A DNA stretch of 35,005 nt from the NCBI GenBank assembly GCA_023271215.1, contig JALPYG010000005.1, positions 1 through 35,005 on the forward strand, given 5' to 3'. The translations under genes were made by a program, and so were the position numbers. Of this stretch, positions 23,084 through 29,538 are shown piece by piece. This DNA comes from Dehalococcoidia bacterium. GTDB lineage: Bacteria; Chloroflexota; Dehalococcoidia; SZUA-161; SpSt-899. The number at the start of each line of letters is the position of its first letter. The stretch's first letter is position 1. Under the pieces are notes generated by a model, which was not told the DNA's origin, made no database searches, and worked only from the letters and a program-made list of their open reading frames with translations.

Positions 23084-24961
23084 TTACCACAGATACTTCA
23101 CTGCCAGATACAGGAGGAAAAGGGCCAGCATCAGGGCGACCAGGAACAAGGCTGAATCTATACCTCTGACGTCTACCTCTCCTTGCGCCAGCGCTGCCAT
23201 CTTCTCCCTTTGCGCTCTACGCTTGGCGGCCTCTTCCGCCGCCAGGGATAATCTATCCATCCATCCTACCACGCTTTTGAGAGCCCTTAGCGGTGAATGC
23301 CTCTGCCTCCCAACAAATATTCGGACAACAAAAGCAAACATTGAATCCACACCGGTCGCCAGGGCTGAAGCGGGATTCCTGCAGAACCAGAGAAAACCGC
23401 CGGCCAGTCTGGCGAAAGTCATGTCTACCCAACCGGCAAAGGCTAAAGCGGGATTCCGGCAAAACCACATGAAGGCTGTTCCCGCTTTCCTATAGAACCA
23501 GTCTGTGTCAAGACTAATCGTTGGTTGCCCTGCAATTTTGTCTTTCAAGAGCCAAAACCCCAGGAAAGTAAATGAAAGAAGGGCGATTTTCTCCACCACC
23601 TTTTCAATCGTGTAGGGAACGAAGTCAACGGGATAGGGAAGGATATTATAGAGAATTGCTGGATATATGCCGATGAAAAGGCACAAAAAGGCGGTAATGC
23701 CCATGCTCATCAGCATATTGCGGGGAGGCTCTTGGGCTTCTATACCAGCATCCCTGGCGAAAAAGGTATAGTATGGGAGTTTTAGACACGTGTGAAGGAA
23801 TGTTCCCACCGAGGCTAAGACCAGCAGGATATATACGGCGGCTTCGCCTTGCAAGCCTGCGGCCGCAACAATCATTGACTTGCTAACAAATCCGTTAAAT
23901 AACGGCACCGCCGAGATAGAGAGTCCGCCGACCATGAAAAGAATAAGGGTTATAGGCATAGTCTTATACAGCCCCCCTAATTCAGTGAGTTTTTCTTTCC
24001 CTGTTACATAGAGCACTGCACCCGGACCCATGAAAAGCAACGCCTTATACAGGATATGACAGAAGGCATGAGCAATTGCACCGTTTATCGCCATCTGAGT
24101 CCCCATTCCCACACCCGCCACCATGTATCCTACCTGACTGATAATGTGGTAAGCCAGGAGTCTCCTGCCATCATTTTCAATTACAGCATAAACGACCCCA
24201 TATACCGCCATTATGGCTCCCAGCCATATCAGGATGTCAGCTCCGGCGAATGCCCTGATCAGCACATATACACCGACCTTGGTAGTAAACGCAGATAAGA
24301 ATACACTTCCGGTAGCAGTCCCTTCAGGATAGGCATCAGATAACCAGGCATGGAACGGAGGAACAGCAGCTTTCACCAGAAAACCAATCATTACGAGGTA
24401 GAAATACAGTCCGCCACTTTCCAGGGGTCCAAAGTGCGTATGTCCTGTGAATGTGTAATGGAGTACTATTCCTGCCAACAAAAGACTTCCACCAAAAAGG
24501 TGAAACATAATGTACCTGAATCCCGCACCTGTGGCAGATTTCCTCCGTCGGTAGAAAATAAGGGGGGCAGAGGAAAAAGTCATCATCGCCAAAAAAAGAT
24601 AGAGGGAAATATAATCGCCAGCGAAGACCGCGCCAAGAGATGCGCCGACAAGGATGAAGGCAGCCACATGTTCGCCGCTCCCTTTTAAATGGATGGCATA
24701 GAGTGCCCCCAGGAATGCCATAATGATGAATATATATCCAAAAGGAAGGCTCATTGAGTCAACCCTGCCAAAGATAAGCTCAAATCCTCCTATGTGATGG
24801 ACCCAAAAGACACTGTGGGGCAGATACAGAAGGTTTACAAAGGCTACTACAGGGAGTGTAACGAGATATATTTGTTTGAGTCGCCCTTTAAGAAGGGGGA
24901 TCACAAGGGCGCCCAGAATAAATATAGCAGCAGGATGCACGGGGAATATATGCTCAATCAA
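23084..24961 (-). CDS. MrpD/NuoL-like antiporter subunit with C-terminal extension, paralogue B
   Basis: A 625-residue paralogue of the 19664-21511 product with the same layout: antiporter domain (1-480), duplicated FMWFCRNP/FLWFCRNP repeats, arginine-rich segment and last helix. Channel lysines are kept (GFLVKAAVPPFHAWLSDAYPEG, TTKVGVYV, NGFVSKSM). The conserved TM5 glutamate is not: residue 125 is Ala in LYLFLAMMTFSS, where paralogue A has Glu in ILWEMMAV. This suggests a non-pumping or differently pumping subunit. The start is TTG (24961) with a G-run upstream, overlapping the position where the small upstream gene probably once ended. Its last ~130 bases are almost identical to paralogue A's. 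Confidence 0.87.
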   Translation of the reverse strand: MIEHIFPVHPAAIFILGALVIPLLKGRLKQIYLVTLPVVAFVNLLYLPHSVFWVHHIGGFELIFGRVDSMSLPFGYIFIIMAFLGALYAIHLKGSGEHVAAFILVGASLGAVFAGDYISLYLFLAMMTFSSAPLIFYRRRKSATGAGFRYIMFHLFGGSLLLAGIVLHYTFTGHTHFGPLESGGLYFYLVMIGFLVKAAVPPFHAWLSDAYPEGTATGSVFLSAFTTKVGVYVLIRAFAGADILIWLGAIMAVYGVVYAVIENDGRRLLAYHIISQVGYMVAGVGMGTQMAINGAIAHAFCHILYKALLFMGPGAVLYVTGKEKLTELGGLYKTMPITLILFMVGGLSISAVPLFNGFVSKSMIVAAAGLQGEAAVYILLVLASVGTFLHTCLKLPYYTFFARDAGIEAQEPPRNMLMSMGITAFLCLFIGIYPAILYNILPYPVDFVPYTIEKVVEKIALLSFTFLGFWLLKDKIAGQPTISLDTDWFYRKAGTAFMWFCRNPALAFAGWVDMTFARLAGGFLWFCRNPASALATGVDSMFAFVVRIFVGRQRHSPLRALKSVVGWMDRLSLAAEEAAKRRAQREKMAALAQGEVDVRGIDSALFLVALMLALFLLYLAVKYLW

Positions 24962-24988
24962 GATGCCCCCCTTTTTTGTTGTTCATAT

Positions 24989-25026
24989 CATAGTAATCCT
25001 CACTCTTCATAGTAATCCTCACTCTT
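24989..25026. repeat. 19-bp tandem duplication at a gene end
   Basis: CATAGTAATCCTCACTCTT is present twice, exactly in tandem (24989-25007 and 25008-25026). It covers the last codons of the small membrane protein gene on the minus strand. Nineteen is not a multiple of three, so the duplication changed the frame and brought in the present stop. Confidence 0.95.
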
Positions 25027-25245
25027 CATGAGCCAATAACGCCCCAGCGTCTTGCATATAATGATAGTAAGAATGCACCCGAGCAATCCAAACACCGAAT
25101 AAAATACTGGTAGTCCATCAAACCAGAAATAAGGATCGCGAGGGATGAAGATTTCCAGCAGGGCGAGCAATAAAAGTCCGAGGTAAAATAGGTGTTTTCG
25201 GTATCTCACGATTCTCTTTTTCTCTGAATTATTCAAATATCTCAT
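25000..25245 (-). CDS. Small two-helix membrane protein of the Mrp cluster
   Basis: An 81-residue protein with a basic N-terminus (NNSEKKRIVRYRKH), a first hydrophobic helix (LFYLGLLLLALLEIFI), a short loop with PRDPYFWFDGLPVF, a second helix (VFGLLGCILTIIICKTL) and an acidic end KSEDYYEE. Small proteins ending in an EDYY-like tail are, from memory, often found beside Mrp-type or complex-I-like clusters, but I do not recognise a named family. Spacing to the upstream MrpD gene is 13 bases, so it is in the operon. A 19-base tandem duplication defines its stop; without it the frame would run some six residues further and end at the next gene's TTG start. Confidence 0.7.
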   Translation of the reverse strand: MRYLNNSEKKRIVRYRKHLFYLGLLLLALLEIFIPRDPYFWFDGLPVFYSVFGLLGCILTIIICKTLGRYWLMKSEDYYEE

Positions 25246-25258
25246 ATCTCTTACATAC

Positions 25259-26737
25259 TCACATTCCCGACAACACCATTACTGCCGGCTCCACCAATCG
25301 TAAGGGTATTCCCACAAATATACCGAAGACCGCACACCCCAGGGCCAGTATAATTATAGGAACGAGCATGCTAAGAGGAAGCTCATCCCTCTGAACTTTC
25401 CCCTCATGCTTATCTCCGCCAAAAAATATCAGGTTAATAACTCGCAGATAGAATACCGCGGTCATAAGGCTGGCCAGGAGTATTACGATGACAAATATCC
25501 ACTCTCCTGCCTCCAGAGCCCCCAGGGAGAGGTAAAACTTGCTCACGAATCCAGCACTCGGCGGGATTCCCACCTTCGAGACCGCCGCCAGAGTGAATGC
25601 TGCCATAGTGAGAGGCATCTTACCGCCCAAACCACGGAGATCATCTATGCGACGAATCCCGGTCTTATAGATCACCGCCCCGGCGCAGAAAAAAAGACAT
25701 CCTGTTGCCAGGGCATGGTTAAAGATGTGAAGTATGCCTCCCGTCATTCCCATCTCCACCGCCAGTGCCACGCCGAGCACCACATAGCCAATGTGAGCCA
25801 CGCTGGAATAGGCTAGCATCCTCATGAGACTCGTCTGCGATATAGCAAACATAGAAGCCACGAGTATGGTCGCTGCCGCCACCCACGTCAGTGCCGGTGC
25901 AACAGGTACCAGGTCGGTGATGAATTCGAGCCCGAAGATGGTAAAAAGTACCCTGATGAGGGAATAGCCGCCCACTTTTGAGACCGCGGCGGAGAAAATG
26001 ACGGTTACCGGCGTCGGGGCGATGGAATATGCGCCCGGCAGCCAGGTGTGCAGGGGGAAAAGGGCGGTCTTGATGCCGAAGCCGATCAGGAGAAAGGCAA
26101 GAGCCCCAAATACCACCCAGGAGTCGTAAAAAGCGGGGAGTCTGACGGAGAGATCCGCCATGTTAAGCGTACCGGTGATTATATAGAGGTAGCCGGTTCC
26201 CAGCAGTATGAGACTGGTACCGATTGAGGCCAGTATCAGATAGCGGTAGCTGCCTATGAACGAGCCTCTTTTCCCGGATATAGCTACCAGTGCGTATGCA
26301 GCTACGGAGAAAATCTCGGTCAACACAAATAAGTTAAAAAGATCACCGGTAACCACCACCCCAAGCATGCCACCGATTAAGAGCAATATCAGGGTATAAT
26401 AGGAAGTCATCTTTCCCCCGGGTAGCTCTTTCTCTATGAAGTTCTTAGAATATATCACCGCAAGGAGGCTGACCAGGGATATGGTGAGGCACATAAAAGC
26501 GCTGAGGGGGTCCACCACTAACTCAATCCCCCAGGGGGGTTCCCAGCCCCCCACCCAGTACCGAATGGTACCCGATGTGAGTACGGAGCCAGCCAGTCTG
26601 AATGAGAAGAATAATGAGAGCAGTGCCGCTGCCACAGCTACCAGATGGCAAAGCCTTTCTCTCCATAGCCCCAGTAATGGGCTCAGGTACGCGCCGACAA
26701 ATGGCGTCATGACCACCAGTATAATGGAATCGTCCAT
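25259..26737 (-). CDS. mrpD: MrpD/MbhH-like antiporter subunit
   Basis: A 492-residue MrpD-family subunit, the H position of an Mbh-type module. TM5 glutamate is visible in LFVLTEIFSVAAYALVAI, TM7 lysine in FGIKTALFPLHTWLPGAYSIAP, SAAVSKVGGYSLIRV follows, and SAGFVSKFYLSLGALE closes the channel region. ATG 26737 is used; GTG 26746, which overlaps the mrpC stop as GTGA, is equally possible and would add MIV. It is the ordinary MrpD of the cluster, while the three later copies are extra. It would act with MrpA-like pieces (MbhD, MbhE) to exchange Na+ and H+. Confidence 0.93.
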   Translation of the reverse strand: MDDSIILVVMTPFVGAYLSPLLGLWRERLCHLVAVAAALLSLFFSFRLAGSVLTSGTIRYWVGGWEPPWGIELVVDPLSAFMCLTISLVSLLAVIYSKNFIEKELPGGKMTSYYTLILLLIGGMLGVVVTGDLFNLFVLTEIFSVAAYALVAISGKRGSFIGSYRYLILASIGTSLILLGTGYLYIITGTLNMADLSVRLPAFYDSWVVFGALAFLLIGFGIKTALFPLHTWLPGAYSIAPTPVTVIFSAAVSKVGGYSLIRVLFTIFGLEFITDLVPVAPALTWVAAATILVASMFAISQTSLMRMLAYSSVAHIGYVVLGVALAVEMGMTGGILHIFNHALATGCLFFCAGAVIYKTGIRRIDDLRGLGGKMPLTMAAFTLAAVSKVGIPPSAGFVSKFYLSLGALEAGEWIFVIVILLASLMTAVFYLRVINLIFFGGDKHEGKVQRDELPLSMLVPIIILALGCAVFGIFVGIPLRLVEPAVMVLSGM

Positions 26738-26742
26738 TACAA

Positions 26743-27093
26743 TCACAGGTCCATCAGTTTATCTGAATCTAAAGTCCCATATTCTTTATATATCTTAATC
26801 GTTAGAACGAGGGCAAAACTGGTCAGTGCCAGGGCGACCACAATTCCAGTGAGCACTAAGGCATGTGGTAGTGGATTCACATATACTTCTACCTCAGAAA
26901 CTCTGATGGGAGGGGCCCCGCCCTCTTTATAAGCCACTGATATGAGATATAGGAACACTGAGGTAGAGAGGATATTCAGTCCCATAATCTTCTTGATGAG
27001 GTTTCTCCGCACTATCATGGCATAGAGACCCACGAGGAGCAGGGACACAGAAACAAGATAAGGAAAATTGACCGCAATGAACTCAAGTATCAT
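26743..27093 (-). CDS. mrpC: MrpC/NuoK-like antiporter subunit
   Basis: A 116-residue three-helix protein of the MrpC/MnhC/NuoK family. Visible are the first helix (FPYLVSVSLLLVGLYAMIVR), NLIKKIMGLNILSTSVFLYLIS, and the last helix with NPLPHALVLTGIVVALALTSFALVL, which is nearly family consensus. The start is ATG 27093, with GGCGGAAG upstream and an 11-base overlap with the preceding MrpB-type gene. A longer frame to 27162 is rejected because its first 23 residues are unlike the family. It holds the G position of the Mbh-like order. Confidence 0.95.
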   Translation of the reverse strand: MILEFIAVNFPYLVSVSLLLVGLYAMIVRRNLIKKIMGLNILSTSVFLYLISVAYKEGGAPPIRVSEVEVYVNPLPHALVLTGIVVALALTSFALVLTIKIYKEYGTLDSDKLMDL

Positions 27094-27508
27094 GTTCTTC
27101 CGCCAAGTGCAAAAATAATGAGGCTGCCAGCGCCATAATGTGAATCCCGATTGCCACCCCAACGAGTAGAATCATGAGCCCCCTGACTTCGGCCGGAGCC
27201 ATAGGGAGTGGAATTATACCATATTCCAGGAAAACTCCCCCGACCAGCAAACACAAGAGTCCCATTCCGGCAAAGAGCAAGGCGCCGGTGCTATCCATAG
27301 CGATTCTCACCTTGTGGCTTACCTTGGTTTCGGCGCTGGATAAATCGTAAGACAACGCCAGCAGTATCATACTCGCCCCCACAATTACCCCACCCTGGAA
27401 GCCGCCGCCAGGGCTAACCGGTCCATGCACTATGATATAGAGCCCGAACAGTTGCAGGAATGGCACCACTACCCGAGCAATCGTCTGAATAACTACGGTT
27501 GTCATCAT
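27083..27508 (-). CDS. mrpB: MrpB/MnhB-domain antiporter subunit
   Basis: A 141-residue MnhB-domain membrane protein, F position of an Mbh-type module. The signature FGLYIIVHGPVSPGGGFQGGVIVGASMILLAL is diagnostic of MrpB. Three or four hydrophobic helices are visible. ATG 27508 (or the adjacent ATG 27505) is chosen because the longer frame to 27541 runs into a heptad repeat and reads unlike the family. AGAAGG lies about 11 bases upstream. Its end overlaps mrpC by 11 bases. Confidence 0.94.
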   Translation of the reverse strand: MMTTVVIQTIARVVVPFLQLFGLYIIVHGPVSPGGGFQGGVIVGASMILLALSYDLSSAETKVSHKVRIAMDSTGALLFAGMGLLCLLVGGVFLEYGIIPLPMAPAEVRGLMILLVGVAIGIHIMALAASLFLHLAEEHDT

Positions 27509-27541
27509 AAGCGTTTTGGCCTTCTCAGTGCACCAGAACAC

Positions 27542-27663
27542 CAGTCACCAGTTTACGGTTACCCAGTTTACTGTTTCTAACCGTTAACTGTAAACCGTGA
27601 ACTGTAAACCATTTTTTAACCTTGAACCGTGAACCTCTGAAGCGATTAGCGATTAGCTCTCCT
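27542..27663. repeat. Composite heptad arrays between MbhE-like gene and mrpB
   Basis: Units ACCGTTA, ACTGTAA, ACCGTGA, ACTGTAA, ACCATTT (27580-27614) form a 14-nt (2x7) array. CAGTTTACGGTTA (27549-27561) pairs with TAACCGTTAACTG (27578-27590) at 12 of 13 positions. Next come TTGAACC, GTGAACC, TCTGAAG, CGATTAG, CGATTAG (27622-27656). The stop codon of the MbhE-like gene (27655-27653) is formed by the CGATTAG unit. Confidence 0.9.
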
Positions 27664-27949
27664 CTTTTAGCTTTCTCCCCACCAGAAGCGATAACACCGC
27701 TGCCCCGGCGGCAAATATTACGGTGAGCTCGCCCAGAGTGTCGTATCCGCGATAGTCGGCAAGAACTGCGGTAACCATATTGGGCACCCCGGTTTCCTCA
27801 TAGGCCATAGCGATATACCGGGGGGCGACATGGCGATGAGCGGGTGAGGCAGGATCGCCAAATGCCGGCATATCGATCACCGCCATGGTGAGTATGACCC
27901 CGATCCCTAAAAGCACAATAAGTGGCACCACATGCTTTGCTCTAATCAT
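27653..27949 (-). CDS. MbhE-like subunit (MrpA C-terminal piece)
   Basis: A 98-residue protein matching the C-terminal part of MrpA (MbhE). The two helices and the diagnostic ETGVPNMVTAVLADYRGYDTLGELTVIFAA stretch are visible. In Mrp antiporters this piece is usually fused in MrpA; in Mbh-type modules it is a separate gene, as here. ATG 27949 overlaps the end of the MbhD-like gene by 8 bases. Its stop codon lies in a heptad array, so its last residues could have been altered by the repeat. Confidence 0.9.
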   Translation of the reverse strand: MIRAKHVVPLIVLLGIGVILTMAVIDMPAFGDPASPAHRHVAPRYIAMAYEETGVPNMVTAVLADYRGYDTLGELTVIFAAGAAVLSLLVGRKLKEES

Positions 27950-28187
27950 CTTCTTCCCTCCGGGTTGTCTTGGCTATGGTGACAATGAAGAGCAGGGTGG
28001 TAATTCCTGCCCCCACTGCTGCCTCGGTTAGGGCCACATCGGGGGCTTTTAACTGAGTGAACACTATGGCCATGATGAGACTGTAGACCAGGAAAACAAC
28101 GGTTGCGGCCAGCAAATCCCGCACAAAGACCACTGCGATGGCCAGCAATATCAGAAAAGACATCAGTATGAACTCAAATATCCCCAT
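27942..28187 (-). CDS. MbhD-like subunit (DUF4040)
   Basis: An 81-residue three-helix protein of the MbhD/DUF4040 type, equal to a segment of MrpA. The diagnostic segment AIVFTQLKAPDVALTEAAVGAGITTLLFIVTIAKT is present. It is preceded by the repeat-rich 140-base spacer 28188-28327 and overlaps the MbhE-like gene by 8 bases. ATG 28187 reads MGIFEFILMSFLILLAIA. Separate MbhD and MbhE are the mark of Mbh-like or group 3 Mrp modules. Confidence 0.92.
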   Translation of the reverse strand: MGIFEFILMSFLILLAIAVVFVRDLLAATVVFLVYSLIMAIVFTQLKAPDVALTEAAVGAGITTLLFIVTIAKTTRREEDD

Positions 28188-28223
28188 CGCTCAAGATACC
28201 CCTCACTCCGTTCGGGTAAATCC

Positions 28224-28258
28224 AAATTGGAAATTGCAAATTGCAAAAGTCAAATTTT
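28224..28258. repeat. Heptad array AAATTGC-type (left arm)
   Basis: AAATTGG, AAATTGC, AAATTGC, AAAAGTC, AAATTTT in perfect register. It resembles the reverse complement of 28294-28321, so the two form inverted arms in the 140-base spacer downstream of mrpG. Confidence 0.88.
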
Positions 28259-28268
28259 TCCAGTGAGT

Positions 28269-28290
28269 CTTATGAAGTTTTCCCTGCATT
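28269..28290. repeat. Dispersed CTTATGAAG segment, copy 2
   Basis: CTTATGAAGTTTTCCCTGC matches 19607-19625 at 17 of 19 positions. It forms the centre between the two heptad arms 28224-28258 and 28294-28321. Confidence 0.6.
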
Positions 28291-28293
28291 TTT

Positions 28294-28321
28294 CAATTTG
28301 CATTCTGCACTTTGAAATTTC
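28294..28321. repeat. Heptad array CAATTTG-type (right arm)
   Basis: CAATTTG, CATTCTG, CACTTTG, AAATTTC in register. It is the approximate inverted partner of 28224-28258 and ends a few bases from the mrpG stop. Confidence 0.82.
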
Positions 28322-28327
28322 TATGCT

Positions 28328-28654
28328 TCAGGGCAAGTCCTTGTATCTATCCACCACACTTTTGCCCCATAGTTTCACACCGTGTTTATAGCTTGCCCGG
28401 GCCAGGGCATGGGCCGCGGTGGGACCGGTTAGAAAGACAAAGATTATAATGAAAGCAATTTTGGCAGTGGAAAGAGTTGCCCCCTCATGCAGCATTAGCC
28501 CCGCCAGTATCAGACCCAGTCCCAAGGTATCGCATTTGGTTGCAGCGTGAAGCCTGGTATAGACATCAGGAAATCTAAGGAGAGCGATAGTTCCTATAAG
28601 GAAGAACAATGCCCCCACCGAGAGAAAGAAAACCATCAATATCTCGACTATCAT
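28328..28654 (-). CDS. mrpG: MrpG/MnhG antiporter subunit
   Basis: A 108-residue MnhG-type protein with three helices. Family marks are FLIGTIALLRFPDVYTRLHAATKCDTLGLGLILAG and FLTGPTAAHALARAS. ATG 28654 overlaps the mrpF stop by four bases (ATGA), so the two are translationally coupled. It holds position C in the Mbh-like order and helps assemble the antiporter core. Confidence 0.95.
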   Translation of the reverse strand: MIVEILMVFFLSVGALFFLIGTIALLRFPDVYTRLHAATKCDTLGLGLILAGLMLHEGATLSTAKIAFIIIFVFLTGPTAAHALARASYKHGVKLWGKSVVDRYKDLP

Positions 28655-28911
28655 CCTACCTTCCCTCGCTCCAGGTATCTGGCGACCGCCAGGACCGACA
28701 GGAATGCCAGCACAGCATAGGTTAGGGAGATGTCGAGGAATATCATCTGCTCATACATAAAGGCAAGCAGCGTCAGGATCGCCAGGGTCTTGGTGGTGAT
28801 TGCCTGTGCCGCTACTATCCGGTCAGGCAGAGTGGGTCCGGATATAAGTCTATAAGTACACAGCAGAGCGGTAAAACACAACGCCAGCACAATCACCAGA
28901 AAAACGCTCAT
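28651..28911 (-). CDS. mrpF: MrpF/MnhF antiporter subunit
   Basis: An 86-residue three-helix protein. Family marks are LCTYRLISGPTLPDRIVAAQAITT and DISLTYAVLAFLSVLAVARYLERG. The ATG has GGAGATAAGAA immediately upstream. In normal clusters mrpE directly precedes mrpF; here a ~600-base cassette with a four-helix-bundle gene and repeat arrays separates them. Confidence 0.95.
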   Translation of the reverse strand: MSVFLVIVLALCFTALLCTYRLISGPTLPDRIVAAQAITTKTLAILTLLAFMYEQMIFLDISLTYAVLAFLSVLAVARYLERGKVG

Positions 28912-28936
28912 TTCTTATCTCCAAACACTGAGATTC

Positions 28937-29062
28937 AGACACTGGACTTCAGACTTTAGACATCAGACACTAGACTTCAGACACTGGACTTCAGACTTTA
29001 GACATCAGACACTAGACTTCAGACACTGGACTTCAGACTTTAGACATCAGACACTAGACTTC
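28937..29062. repeat. Higher-order array: three 42-bp units, each of three 14-mers
   Basis: Three perfect 42-base copies start at 28937, 28979 and 29021. Each is made of CAGACACTGGACTT, CAGACTTTAGACAT and CAGACACTAGACTT-type 14-mers (2x7). A degenerate part runs on to about 29080. TAGACATCAGACACTAGACT (29041-29060) is the inverted match of 29446-29465, with 19 of 20 positions. It is the left bracket of four-helix-bundle gene 2. Confidence 0.96.
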
Positions 29063-29067
29063 AGCCA

Positions 29068-29433
29068 CTAGACTTCAGACTTTTCTATGTAGGTAATTAG
29101 TCCTTGGAGTGTCCTCAAACTTTCCTCGCTCTTTACCCATAATTCTTCATATCCATTGGTGTCTAAATATCCCAATTTCTTTGTAAACCTGATATAGTAA
29201 CTCAATTCTACCAATGATGATATAGCTATGTATAAGAACTGCAAATATTCTTTCCTGTTTTTCCTGGCTGAACCTTCTACTATATTTGCTGGTACTGATA
29301 CAGATGCTTTCCTCATCTGAGATGTTAATCCCCAAACTTCACTCTTTGGGAATTTTTTCGTAGCCTTATATACCAAGAGTGCTAATTCATCTGCTAACTG
29401 CCATGCCTTTATTTTTGTATAGTCTCTGCCCAT
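29068..29433 (-). CDS. Four-helix-bundle protein (23S rRNA-IVP family), copy 2
   Basis: A 121-residue all-helical protein of the IVP/S23 family. The family pattern is seen as WQLADELALLVYKATKKFP, WGLTSQMRKASVSVPANIVEGSAR and EYLQFLYIAISSLVELSYYI, the standard subgroup with the VPANIVEG motif. The ATG has AGGAAG 6-7 bases upstream. The protein is only distantly like copy 1 (shared fold and the S/T-V-x-A-N core), so the two were not made by recent duplication. The stop codon TAG and the last residues (SEV) are encoded by the heptad array downstream. It interrupts the mrpE-mrpF pair in the same direction. A+T richness above its neighbours also suggests import. Function unknown. Confidence 0.9.
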   Translation of the reverse strand: MGRDYTKIKAWQLADELALLVYKATKKFPKSEVWGLTSQMRKASVSVPANIVEGSARKNRKEYLQFLYIAISSLVELSYYIRFTKKLGYLDTNGYEELWVKSEESLRTLQGLITYIEKSEV

Positions 29434-29445
29434 TTTTTCTTCCTG

Positions 29446-29538
29446 AGTCTAATGTCTGATGTCTATGGTCTATGGTCTATCGTCTATCGTCTATGGTCTA
29501 TGGTCTATCGTCTATGGTCTATCGTCTATGGTCTATGG
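29446..29538. repeat. Heptad array (TCTATGG/TCTATCG)11, right bracket of four-helix-bundle gene 2
   Basis: AGTCTAATGTCTGATGTCTA (29446-29465) runs into eleven tandem heptads TCTATGG or TCTATCG (29462-29538). The first 20 bases are the inverted match of 29041-29060. The last units supply the stop codon and last residues of mrpE on the minus strand. Confidence 0.97.

Noticed and set aside
28937-29062. CRISPR-like repeat array
   Set aside because: The 42-base units are head-to-tail with no unique spacers and are built of 14-mers; no cas genes are present.
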